18,443 nt of DNA from Victivallales bacterium (GTDB taxonomy: Bacteria > Verrucomicrobiota > Lentisphaeria > Victivallales > UBA1829): the NCBI GenBank assembly GCA_016285335.1, contig JAEEQO010000032.1, forward strand, positions 1 to 18,443, given 5' to 3'. Under the pieces are notes generated by a model. That model was not told the DNA's origin. It did no database searches and saw nothing but the letters and a program-made list of their open reading frames with translations. Within the stretch, counting starts at the first letter, position 1. Each line of letters starts with the position of its first letter. Shown here piece after piece: positions 1 through 7,010 of this stretch. Position numbers and translations under genes: made by a program.

Positions 1-2
1 CC

Positions 3-122
3 GACAAGATCTACCAGAAGATCAAGGAAGTGCTCGCCGCCAGAAAGGCCGGCGACGCCCCCGCCGACGAAAACTCCGCGGCGGAACAGCCCGCCGCCAC
101 CGACGACCAGGTCAATGCGTAA
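3..122 (+). CDS. C-terminal end of an unidentified protein
   Basis: An open frame enters from the left edge and ends at TAA 120-122, giving 39 residues. The visible part is a Lys-rich segment that looks helical (KIYQKIKEVLAARKAG), followed by an Ala/Asp/Glu-rich tail typical of a disordered C-terminus. The composition matches the neighbouring genes, and its last 8 bases overlap the start of the TPR gene. That overlap makes it probably the preceding member of the same operon. The family cannot be named from this fragment. Confidence 0.6.
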   Translation, partial: DKIYQKIKEVLAARKAGDAPADENSAAEQPAATDDQVNA

Positions 123-3100
123 TCCTTCCCAGGCAGACCGCCGGGCTCCGTTCCCGGCGGAAATCCTCCACGGCAGCCGTGCCGGGACGTTCCTCGTCTG
201 CGCGGCCGCCGCTTCGCTGTTTCTTGTCTCCGGCATCCCGGGTGCTTTCGCACAGCAGAACACGGCCTCCGCGGACGCAAGTGTTCCGAAGAACAACGCG
301 GCGGACGCCTCGAAAACGGACGTTCCGAAAACGGACGTGCCCAAAAGCGTTTCGGACGCCGCACAGAACGCCGCGACGACTCAGGGACAGGGACCGGAAA
401 ACCCGGTGAACCTCTATCCTGACAAGGAATCCGGCGACCGCGCCCGCACCGACATGGAATACGGCACGGCGGCGAGCTTCTACCGCCAGTACCGCGCGAA
501 AGCGGAACTGAACGGCGATGCGAAAGCGGTGAAGGACGCCTATGCCTGCGAGCTGGACGCCCTGATCCTCGCAAACCTCGCGGATCCCGCGCAGAAGCTC
601 CTGGACGAATACCGCAGCAGGATCCCGCAGCTGGACGAAAAGTCCGTCAGCCTCTGGCAGGCCGAGATCTACCTGATCCGGCGGAATGCCGACGAGGCGG
701 ATAAACTCCTGCAAAAACTGATCCCGTCGCTCGAAAACCTCGATCCCGTCCGCCTCCGCGCGATCTCCTGCGCCGCGTTCGTCGCCGAACTCAAAGGCGA
801 CCAGGAACAGGCGGCGAAATATTACGGCGACCTCGCTGCCGCGCCCGATCCGCTGGGCGTCCCCGGCGTCAAGACCGCTTTCGGACGCCGTGCTGCGGAA
901 CGCCAGGTGCTGGCGCTGGCCGCCCTCGGCAGGTTCATGGACGCGTACGACCTGCTCAAGACCCTGCCCCAGGCCGACAACAAGCGCGACGTGGATGCGC
1001 ACCGGCTCCTTTCGTTTTATCTGACCCTCGGAGAAAAGGGCGAAGAGGGGTTCGAATCCCTCGCGGACACATGGAGCGAGATCCGATCGATCTCCACGCC
1101 CCGCAAGGACAATTTCTTCTTCCTGGCGGCCTGCCGCATCGGCGACGAATTCCTCCGCCGAGGCGAGACCGTCCGAGCCGCCGAGGCGTTCCACCTGGCC
1201 TACGGCTTCGCCGCCGTGCGCGAAGACGCGTTCACGGCCATGAAACGCCTGATGAACGCGTTCGACCGGCTCGGACAGAAAAAGGAAGCCGCCGAACTGG
1301 CGATGCGGATGGTGTCTTTCTTCAAGGACGTTCAGCTCTCGCCGGATTTCAAGCTCAGGATCGCCTCCGTCCTGTTCCGCGCCGGCCGCACGGATGATGC
1401 CTTCGACGTGTGCCTTTCGTGCGTTTCGGACGCCTCGCTCCCCGCCGCCGAACGGGAAAAGACCTACCGCGACACGCTGGACGTGATGATCCGCGAAAAG
1501 GCGTTTGAATCCGCGCACAAGTTCATCGACGCATTCGATACGGTCCCGGAAAAGAAGGCGGCCCGCGCGATGGACCGTGCGGAAGTCACCTGGCGCGAGA
1601 ACAAGCCGGCGGAAGCCGCGAAGCTTTACCGTGCCGTCGGGGAATCTTCCAAAGAATTCCGGCAGGAAGCCTTGCTGAACGCCATGCGCTGCTGCCAGGA
1701 CGCCGGACAATACCAGGACATGCTGGACATCGCCGCATCGCTCCGCAAGGACGACCCGGCGCATCCGGCGCCGGACATGCTGCTGCTTTCAGCCGTCGCG
1801 CAGTTCCATCTGCGCGACATGGCCGCCGCGGCGCAGAATTACCTGGACTACGAAGCGTCCGTCACGAAGACCGATGCCAACAGAAAAAATCGCGAGGACG
1901 CGCTGTTCCAGGCGGGACAGCTCCTGAGCGGCCTCGGACAGCCCGAGAAGGCGGCGGAAGTCTTCCGGCGGCTCTGCCAGAATTACGGCAGGAACGACGG
2001 GACGCCCCGCTACTGGCTCATCCACTGCCTGTATGCGTCCGGCGACGAGATCGGCGCGGAACGCGAGTCATGGCGGTTCATCGAGGAGAAACCGGATTCC
2101 CAGTACGCCGGAGCGGCGATGCTGCGTCTGGCGGAACACTACCGCGGCACCGGGTCCGTCCAGCACGCGGAAAGCACGCTGAACCAGCTGCTGGACCAGG
2201 AAAAATACCCGAGGATCCAGGCCCGCGCCATCTACGAAAAAGCGCTCATCGCGTTCCAGCGGGACGATCTGACGACCGCGCTGGAACATCTCGACCGGAT
2301 CGATGTGTCCGAGCCTCAAAACGCACCCATGGCGGACATCCATTACCTGCGCGGCGACATCGCCCGCGCCATGGATGATTTTGCGAAAGCCCGCATCGAG
2401 TACGAAGCCGCCGCGAAGGACGCCGCCGGCACGCGTCTTAAACAGGCCGCTCTCGGGTCCGCCGCGGACTGCATTTACGCCATGGCCGCGAGCCCCGCGC
2501 CGAAGACTGCGGCCGCGCCGAAAAACGCGGCAGCCGTGCCGAAGGACGCCGTTTCCGCGCAGAACAACAAGCCTCAGGCCGGAACGCCGGACAAGGACAA
2601 TACGAAGGACGTTCAGGACGGCAAGGAAAAGGAAAAAGACAAGGGCAAGGAAGCCCAGGCCGTCAAACCCGCCGAGGAAAAACCCGCGACGCCCGCCGAC
2701 AACTACCGGGAGGCATACAGGGCTTATCAGGCGCTCCTGAAGCTGAACGACCTGCTTCCCGAGTACAAGGCAATGGCGACCTACAAGTCCGGCCAGTCCC
2801 TCTGGAAAGCCGGCGATGAAAAAGAGGCGTTCGACCTCTTCAGACAGATGATCTACCTGGTCCCGGCAAGAGACGCCGCCGCCCGTCCCGTGGAAGCCTT
2901 CTGGGTCTTCCGCGCGGTCGAGGCGCTGGAAGCCCTCGCCCATAAGGACCCGGTCCTTTCCAACGTGGAATCCGCCGTCGCCGCGCTCGTCTGGCTGGGC
3001 CAGACCGGCATGGCCGACCAGGCTTCGGTCCGCCAGCGGATCCGCGCCCTCCGCAAGAAACAATATCAGCCGCCGCTCCCGGCGTCTTCAACTACAACCA

Positions 3101-3126
3101 CCACTCCGGAGTCTTCGCAGTCATGA
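115..3126 (+). CDS. Large secreted TPR-repeat protein, first complete gene of an ExbB/ExbD operon
   Basis: The 1003-residue protein has an N-terminal export signal: a hydrophobic stretch at about residues 26-45 with a likely cleavage after AFA at 46. It is therefore expected in the periplasm or attached to the envelope. Most of the chain is Ala/Leu-rich helical hairpins with TPR-like spacing, for example 'QAGQLLSGLGQPEKAAEVF' near residue 600 and 'KSGQSLWKAGDEKEAFDLF' near 900. TPR arrays bind proteins, so a scaffold role is likely. Two low-complexity linkers stand out. One follows the signal (residues about 47-100, with a 15-base tandem repeat at 316-345). The other is a Lys/Ala/Pro-rich stretch at about 793-862. 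The ATG overlaps the upstream TAA by 8 bases, and the stop overlaps the exbB start as ATGA. The n-region before the hydrophobic core is long at about 25 residues, but no better in-frame start was seen. The exact partner is unknown. Confidence 0.88.
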   Translation: MRNPSQADRRAPFPAEILHGSRAGTFLVCAAAASLFLVSGIPGAFAQQNTASADASVPKNNAADASKTDVPKTDVPKSVSDAAQNAATTQGQGPENPVNLYPDKESGDRARTDMEYGTAASFYRQYRAKAELNGDAKAVKDAYACELDALILANLADPAQKLLDEYRSRIPQLDEKSVSLWQAEIYLIRRNADEADKLLQKLIPSLENLDPVRLRAISCAAFVAELKGDQEQAAKYYGDLAAAPDPLGVPGVKTAFGRRAAERQVLALAALGRFMDAYDLLKTLPQADNKRDVDAHRLLSFYLTLGEKGEEGFESLADTWSEIRSISTPRKDNFFFLAACRIGDEFLRRGETVRAAEAFHLAYGFAAVREDAFTAMKRLMNAFDRLGQKKEAAELAMRMVSFFKDVQLSPDFKLRIASVLFRAGRTDDAFDVCLSCVSDASLPAAEREKTYRDTLDVMIREKAFESAHKFIDAFDTVPEKKAARAMDRAEVTWRENKPAEAAKLYRAVGESSKEFRQEALLNAMRCCQDAGQYQDMLDIAASLRKDDPAHPAPDMLLLSAVAQFHLRDMAAAAQNYLDYEASVTKTDANRKNREDALFQAGQLLSGLGQPEKAAEVFRRLCQNYGRNDGTPRYWLIHCLYASGDEIGAERESWRFIEEKPDSQYAGAAMLRLAEHYRGTGSVQHAESTLNQLLDQEKYPRIQARAIYEKALIAFQRDDLTTALEHLDRIDVSEPQNAPMADIHYLRGDIARAMDDFAKARIEYEAAAKDAAGTRLKQAALGSAADCIYAMAASPAPKTAAAPKNAAAVPKDAVSAQNNKPQAGTPDKDNTKDVQDGKEKEKDKGKEAQAVKPAEEKPATPADNYREAYRAYQALLKLNDLLPEYKAMATYKSGQSLWKAGDEKEAFDLFRQMIYLVPARDAAARPVEAFWVFRAVEALEALAHKDPVLSNVESAVAALVWLGQTGMADQASVRQRIRALRKKQYQPPLPASSTTTTTPESSQS

Positions 3127-3764
3127 AATACCTCACCATACTTCAGCAGGGCGGTCCCGTCTTCGTGCTCATCGGGATCTGCGCGCTCGTCGCGGCATTC
3201 GTCTTCGTGCGGAAATGGTTCGAATTCTACCGCGCCCAGGTCAACATCAACGAGATCGTCACCGGGCTCATCAACGTGCTCCGGCGCGACGGCATGATCG
3301 AGGCGATCACGCTCTGCGACAACTCGCCCGGCCCCGTGCCCCGCGTCCTTTCCAGCGCCATCCGCGCCTACAAGGAAGGCGACGACATCCGCGACGCGCT
3401 CGCCACGCAGACCATGATCGAGGTGCCGCGCCTGGAATCCCTCCTCAACATCCTCGCCACGCTCGCCTATGTGACGCCGCTGCTGGGACTGCTCGGCACC
3501 GTGCTCGGCCTCGTGGATTCGTTCCAGACGATGACCGCGGCCCCGGATTCGGCAGCGACCCTGCCCGAACTTTCCAACGGCGTTTACAAGGCGCTGCTCT
3601 GCACCGCCGCCGGGCTCTCGGTCGCGATCCCGTGCCACATCGCCTACAACTACCTGGTCTCCCGCGTGCAGGATTTCTGCACGGACATGGAGAAAGCGTC
3701 CGCCGAGATCATGTATTTCTTCCGCCACCACACAAAAGAGGACGCCGCCGCCCATGTCGAATGA
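3123..3764 (+). CDS. exbB: MotA/TolQ/ExbB-family proton channel protein
   Basis: The 213-residue inner-membrane protein belongs to the family that, with ExbD/TolR partners, turns proton flow into mechanical work on TonB or Tol/Pal partners. Transmembrane segments are visible at about residues 12-30, 110-135 and 156-178. The second contains the hallmark LGLLGTVLGL (122-131) with the pore-lining Thr126. The third carries ALLCTAAGLSVAIP with the second conserved Thr161. Length and three-helix layout fit ExbB/TolQ. The start overlaps the TPR gene stop as ATGA, and the end overlaps the next gene by 11 bases. The symbol is by family only: TolQ, or a paralogue serving another partner, is equally possible. 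The TonB-like gene two positions downstream favours the ExbB reading. Confidence 0.93.
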   Translation: MKYLTILQQGGPVFVLIGICALVAAFVFVRKWFEFYRAQVNINEIVTGLINVLRRDGMIEAITLCDNSPGPVPRVLSSAIRAYKEGDDIRDALATQTMIEVPRLESLLNILATLAYVTPLLGLLGTVLGLVDSFQTMTAAPDSAATLPELSNGVYKALLCTAAGLSVAIPCHIAYNYLVSRVQDFCTDMEKASAEIMYFFRHHTKEDAAAHVE

Positions 3765-4224
3765 AGCCCCGATCCAGGTCAGGACAAAGCTGAAGATCTT
3801 CAGCGGCCTGCCGAGTCTGGTCCTGTACTTCTGCGTCTTCTTCATCCTGCTGATTTTCTTCATGCTCAGCTCGAACTTCGTCCCGATCCGCGGCGTCGAG
3901 GTCAAGCTGCCCCAGATCGGCGGCCACCTCGCCTATGCCTCGCGCAACTTCGTCGTGACCGTCGACAAGGACAACCGGATCTACTTCAACGACGCGGTCG
4001 TCAAGGACGCCGACGAACTAAAACGCCAGCTCTCCGAGTCGCTCAACTCCCGCGGATTCCAGCCGGACAAGGAACGCATCATCGTCCGCTGCGACATCAA
4101 AGCCCCGCTCGCCACCGTCGCCGAGATCCTGTCCGTCGCCGAGGAGCTGAACGTGAACGCGCTCTTCATGTCCGGCGGCCAGCCCAAGGGCCGGACCGCC
4201 AGCTTCACCGAGCCTGAATCATGA
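3754..4224 (+). CDS. exbD: ExbD/TolR-family protein lacking the transmembrane aspartate
   Basis: The 156-residue protein has a short cytoplasmic N-terminus, one membrane helix (about residues 20-42) and a periplasmic domain. The helix end, FFILLIFFMLSSNF, matches the ExbD/TolR consensus closely. In the family this stretch is normally preceded by Asp (pattern D-V-x-F-L-L-L-I-F-F), the residue that carries protons in the ExbBD channel. Here the aligned position is Cys27 (C-V-F-F-I-L-L-I-F-F). The periplasmic part shows the usual features: VELPQ-like 'VKLPQIGG', 'VTVDKDNRIYFND', and 'ADELKRQL...RIIVRCDIKAPLATVAEIL'. It overlaps exbB by 11 bases and the TonB-like gene by ATGA. The family call is firm; proton-driven function is doubtful unless another acidic residue or a second ExbD substitutes. 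Confidence 0.9.
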   Translation: MSNEAPIQVRTKLKIFSGLPSLVLYFCVFFILLIFFMLSSNFVPIRGVEVKLPQIGGHLAYASRNFVVTVDKDNRIYFNDAVVKDADELKRQLSESLNSRGFQPDKERIIVRCDIKAPLATVAEILSVAEELNVNALFMSGGQPKGRTASFTEPES

Positions 4225-5054
4225 CCGAAACCGCCGCACAGCAGCATTTCCGGCTTCCCGTCGACGATTCGCCGCCGAAGGAACGCCTCCGCTGGCCTAT
4301 GCTCCTGGCCGCTGCCACGGGCGTCCTGCTGATCCATGCCGCGCTCGTCACGGTCTTCACGCCGCTTGCGCCCGAACAGAATGAACCCGCAAACCGGACC
4401 GATCACTCCGCGATTTTCGTTTCGTCTCTGATCACCGCGGTGTACCCCGATTTTCTGAACAAGGTCGACACCTACGACCCGATCGCGTTCCTGCATCCGC
4501 CCGCGGAAGTCGGTTTTTCATTTTTCCGCGTCACGCAGGACGATTTCTCCCTCGAATCCCCGTCCGAACCGGTCCTCCCGCCCCGGAAGTTCGCCGAACT
4601 GGAACCGCTCCCGCCGTTCGAACCGGAACCGGTGGTGCGGCCGCTTGCATTGAGTATTCCCCGAATGGAACCGGATTCCGAGGCGGAACTCATGGCGGCG
4701 GGAACCGTGTCCTATCCCTACTGTGTGGCGGATTCCAGGCCGGACGTGAACTTGCCCGCGTTCCCGCTTGACACACAGTCGGAACGCATCCTCCGCAGAA
4801 CGCCGCCCGCGCGTCCGTCCGTGTTCGAACTCAGAAATTCTTCCGGCGTGATTCCGTCCCCGGCCGATCCCGGCGGATTTCCCCGCTGCGAGGCGATCCT
4901 GACCGGCTCCTGCGGCATCACCGAGCTCGACCTCGCCGCGCGCGCATGGCTGGACACGCTGCTGAATTCGCAGGAGGAGACAGAACTCCGGCCCGGAGAC
5001 AAATGCCGGGTCGTCTGGTCGGCGAAAGCGTTCGGAAAGGAGCCGTCGCGATGA
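4221..5054 (+). CDS. TonB-like energy-transducer protein, divergent
   Basis: The 277-residue protein has a cytoplasmic N-terminus and a single membrane helix at about residues 26-46. The helix contains His39 (LLIHAALV), at the place where TonB proteins keep a conserved His. A Pro/Glu-rich extended section follows (about 110-150, e.g. 'LEPLPPFEPEPVVRPL'), as in TonB. The C-terminal stretch at about 225-270, 'CEAILTGSCGITELDLAARAW' shortened to its core 'GSCGITELDLAARAW' and then 'CRVVWS', resembles the strand-helix-strand layout of TonB C-terminal domains, but only weakly. Position directly after ExbB and ExbD supports the call. It is translationally coupled on both sides by ATGA overlaps. The periplasmic part contains several Cys residues, which could form disulfides. 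A generic periplasmic membrane-anchored protein is the alternative. Confidence 0.6.
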   Translation: MTETAAQQHFRLPVDDSPPKERLRWPMLLAAATGVLLIHAALVTVFTPLAPEQNEPANRTDHSAIFVSSLITAVYPDFLNKVDTYDPIAFLHPPAEVGFSFFRVTQDDFSLESPSEPVLPPRKFAELEPLPPFEPEPVVRPLALSIPRMEPDSEAELMAAGTVSYPYCVADSRPDVNLPAFPLDTQSERILRRTPPARPSVFELRNSSGVIPSPADPGGFPRCEAILTGSCGITELDLAARAWLDTLLNSQEETELRPGDKCRVVWSAKAFGKEPSR

Positions 5055-5299
5055 TCCCGATCCCGCTCGACCGCATCTTCGTCTGGTACTTCGGCACGTG
5101 GTTCTTCGTGATCGCGCTGCTGTGGATATGCGACGAACTCCGCAAACGCAAGAACACGAGCGACTCCGTCGTGAAGGACCGCCTGTACCTCTGCGGCAAA
5201 TGCCACCTCACGTTCCTGGCGCGCGACGACCGTGAACACATCGTGCGGTGTCCGCGCTGCCACGAAATGTGCTTCTTCCGCCAGAGCAAGCGCTTTTAA
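5051..5299 (+). CDS. Small membrane-anchored zinc-ribbon protein
   Basis: The 82-residue protein begins at an ATG that overlaps the previous stop as ATGA. That overlap selects this start over longer in-frame alternatives further upstream. One hydrophobic helix spans about residues 9-27. A basic stretch (LRKRK) follows, suggesting that the C-terminus faces the cytoplasm. The C-terminal half has two Cys pairs, CGKC (48-51) and CPRC (67-70), spaced like a zinc ribbon, with nearby His52, His63, His71 and Cys74. Zinc ribbons of this size commonly bind protein or nucleic acid. No family name is recognised. As the last gene of the ExbB/ExbD operon it may be an assembly or regulatory accessory, which is inference from position only. 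Confidence 0.8.
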   Translation: MIPIPLDRIFVWYFGTWFFVIALLWICDELRKRKNTSDSVVKDRLYLCGKCHLTFLARDDREHIVRCPRCHEMCFFRQSKRF

Positions 5300-5300
5300 G

Positions 5301-5410
5301 GAGGGCAAGCCCTCCACGGCGGCAGTGCTCTCAGCTTCGCTTGAGCACAAAGGCAAGCCCTCCACTTTGGAAGTGCCCGGCTACGCTCGGGCACAAGGGC
5401 AAGTCCTTGG
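5301..5410 (+). repeat. Two tandem REP-like hairpin repeat units
   Basis: The unit GGCAAGCCCTCCAC followed by a hairpin occurs twice in a row. The first hairpin has arms GTGCTC 5325-5330 and GAGCAC 5343-5348, with an inner AGC/GCT pair. The second has arms GTGCCCG 5373-5379 and CGGGCAC 5388-5394 around an 8-base loop. GAGGGC-AA-GCCCTC at 5301-5314 is itself a small hairpin. The array begins one base after the zinc-ribbon stop codon. A related unit in the opposite orientation lies at 16985-17030. Confidence 0.75.
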
Positions 5411-5459
5411 CTGTTATAGTGCCTTGCTCCACGACGGCACACACGGGGAGTGTCGAGTA

Positions 5460-5482
5460 GTGCGCGAGCGTCAGCCGCGCAC
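5460..5482. repeat. Hairpin of the same repeat family (GTGCGCG/CGCGCAC)
   Basis: Perfect 7-base arms at 5460-5466 and 5476-5482 enclose a 9-base loop. The geometry is close to that of the unit at 5373-5394. It lies between the tandem units and the lipase stop codon. Confidence 0.65.
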
Positions 5483-5490
5483 TGTATCAC

Positions 5491-5504
5491 CACCGCCTGC
5501 GGTG
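5491..5504. repeat. CACCGC-GCGGTG hairpin abutting the lipase stop codon
   Basis: Perfect 6-base arms surround a 2-base loop, touching the minus-strand TAA at 5505-5507. Read on the minus strand the order is TAA-CACCGC-AG-GCGGTG. The same arrangement follows the FtsQ-like gene at 9926-9943. On the plus strand it is followed by a T-rich stretch (TTATTCTTCTTT), so it could help terminate plus-strand transcripts. There is no clean T-run on the minus side. Confidence 0.6.
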
Positions 5505-7010
5505 TTATTCTTCTTTCCCGTCGGGGAACTGCACCAGGTAGAACCGCATATTGTGGATGAAGTCCGGCGCCTGCGTGATGCCCATGTGCGCTCCGCTCAC
5601 GTGAATGACGCCGCTCCAGCGCACCGGAGACTCCATCCTGATGCCCCACGGCCCCTGCCTGTCCGGGTTGCGCAGGTCGGCTCGCGCGCTCACCGCGGAA
5701 ACTTTGCCGTCGCCGGAATCGTAGCGGACCACGTGCAGAGATCCGTCGTCGTCGACCAGCGCGATCGACGAGGTCGGCACGGAGTCCCCGATGAAGACCA
5801 TCTGGAACACGTCGGAATCCTTCGGATCGGGCGTGGAGAGCATGGATGCGATGCGTTTCGCCGAGTTCAGGCATTTCTGAAGGTGTTCCAGCGCCACGTA
5901 GCGCCGTTCCTGAGCCGTCTTCACATCCGGCAGCAGCCATTGCAGATCGGCGTCGACGGCGGGATCCGCGAGCCCCCACTTGTACTTGATCCACGTGTTC
6001 AGGTCGTACAGGTCGACCGCTTCGCCGCGGGCGATGGATTCGTCCTCGGATTTGCCGGGAACGGTCTTCCGGACGGCGGCGAACTGCGGGAACGGCATCA
6101 TTTCGTAGTAGGAGGGGAAGGTCCCGATGATGGAGGCGGGATAGATCGGAGCGCCCGGCTGAAGCCGCAGGCCGCTCACCAGCTCCAGCACGGTGTCCAG
6201 ATAGCCGGCGTTCGGCGTTCCGACCTGGATGAGCTTGCCGATGTTTTTCGCGCCGGCCCAGGTGATCGCCGGATCGGGTGCGGCCGGATCATCCGGCAGC
6301 GGCGTTTCGCCGTAGCGCAGGTAATACCGCCCGATCAGGCCGCCCATGCTGTGCCCCATGAGGTCGAAACGGATCGTCTCAGGCGCAGTCCCGTACCGCA
6401 TCCGGTATTCCCCGTCCAGCTGCGCCTGTTTCGCGAGGATGAACTTCCCGAGCTCGGCGGCGTTTTCCGCGATGCTCCGCCGCCAGTCGTAATAGAAGAT
6501 GAAGAACGTCGGGCAGCGTCCGTCCTCAAGATGCTCCTTCGAGCCTTCCTGCACATACCCGGCCTCCCGGATGGTCTCGACCAGAGGCCCGTAGGCGTAC
6601 ATGGAGAACTCCATGCCCATCACGCGGATGGACACGGTGTCCAGCAGGAACGACGCCCGCGTGTTGTTGGAAAGCTCCCGCAAGGGCTTCCCCCAGCTCA
6701 TCGGCACGGACAGGAGTTTCAGGCTGTCGCGCCCCGGCAGAGTCGGCGAAAACGTCCCCCAGAACTCGTCTCCGGTCGCCTGGTCCGCCAGCTTCGCCCC
6801 GAGCAGGCCGTGGATCAGGATCACGGGATTCCGGCGGATCCCCTCGTACGCCAGGGAACGCTTCGTGGCACGGCTGAAGATCGTTTCCGTCGGGGTCAGC
6901 GGCGACTGGTACGAGCCGACCGCGTCCGGCTGGCACGCGTTCAGGATGAAGACCGCCAGGATCGCCGCCGCGGCGGCGAGAAACCGCCCGAAGATTCGTG
7001 TCCGTTTCAT
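5505..7010 (-). CDS. LCAT-like lipase/acyltransferase lipoprotein
   Basis: The 501-residue alpha/beta-hydrolase resembles the lecithin:cholesterol acyltransferase (LCAT) family. The N-terminus is a lipoprotein signal with hydrophobic residues about 9-23 and a plausible lipobox LNAC with Cys26. It is therefore probably lipid-anchored in the envelope. The fold motifs run in order: 'PVILIHGLLGAKL' (oxyanion region, His67-Gly68), GHSMGG with nucleophile Ser221, 'FIGDSVPTSS' as a candidate acid region, and 'GAHMGI' with probable catalytic His475 near the end. Such enzymes hydrolyse or transfer acyl chains of membrane lipids; the actual substrate is unknown. Its ATG overlaps the stop of the upstream acyltransferase as ATGA (7007-7010), so the two are translated together. 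The stop codon is followed directly by a hairpin repeat. Confidence 0.86.
   Translation of the reverse strand: MKRTRIFGRFLAAAAAILAVFILNACQPDAVGSYQSPLTPTETIFSRATKRSLAYEGIRRNPVILIHGLLGAKLADQATGDEFWGTFSPTLPGRDSLKLLSVPMSWGKPLRELSNNTRASFLLDTVSIRVMGMEFSMYAYGPLVETIREAGYVQEGSKEHLEDGRCPTFFIFYYDWRRSIAENAAELGKFILAKQAQLDGEYRMRYGTAPETIRFDLMGHSMGGLIGRYYLRYGETPLPDDPAAPDPAITWAGAKNIGKLIQVGTPNAGYLDTVLELVSGLRLQPGAPIYPASIIGTFPSYYEMMPFPQFAAVRKTVPGKSEDESIARGEAVDLYDLNTWIKYKWGLADPAVDADLQWLLPDVKTAQERRYVALEHLQKCLNSAKRIASMLSTPDPKDSDVFQMVFIGDSVPTSSIALVDDDGSLHVVRYDSGDGKVSAVSARADLRNPDRQGPWGIRMESPVRWSGVIHVSGAHMGITQAPDFIHNMRFYLVQFPDGKEE

Noticed and set aside
112..1764. Long minus-strand open frame of 550 codons opposite the TPR gene
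   Set aside because: High GC makes long antisense frames; the plus frame has a signal peptide, TPR pattern and operon overlaps, while this one has no recognisable motif.
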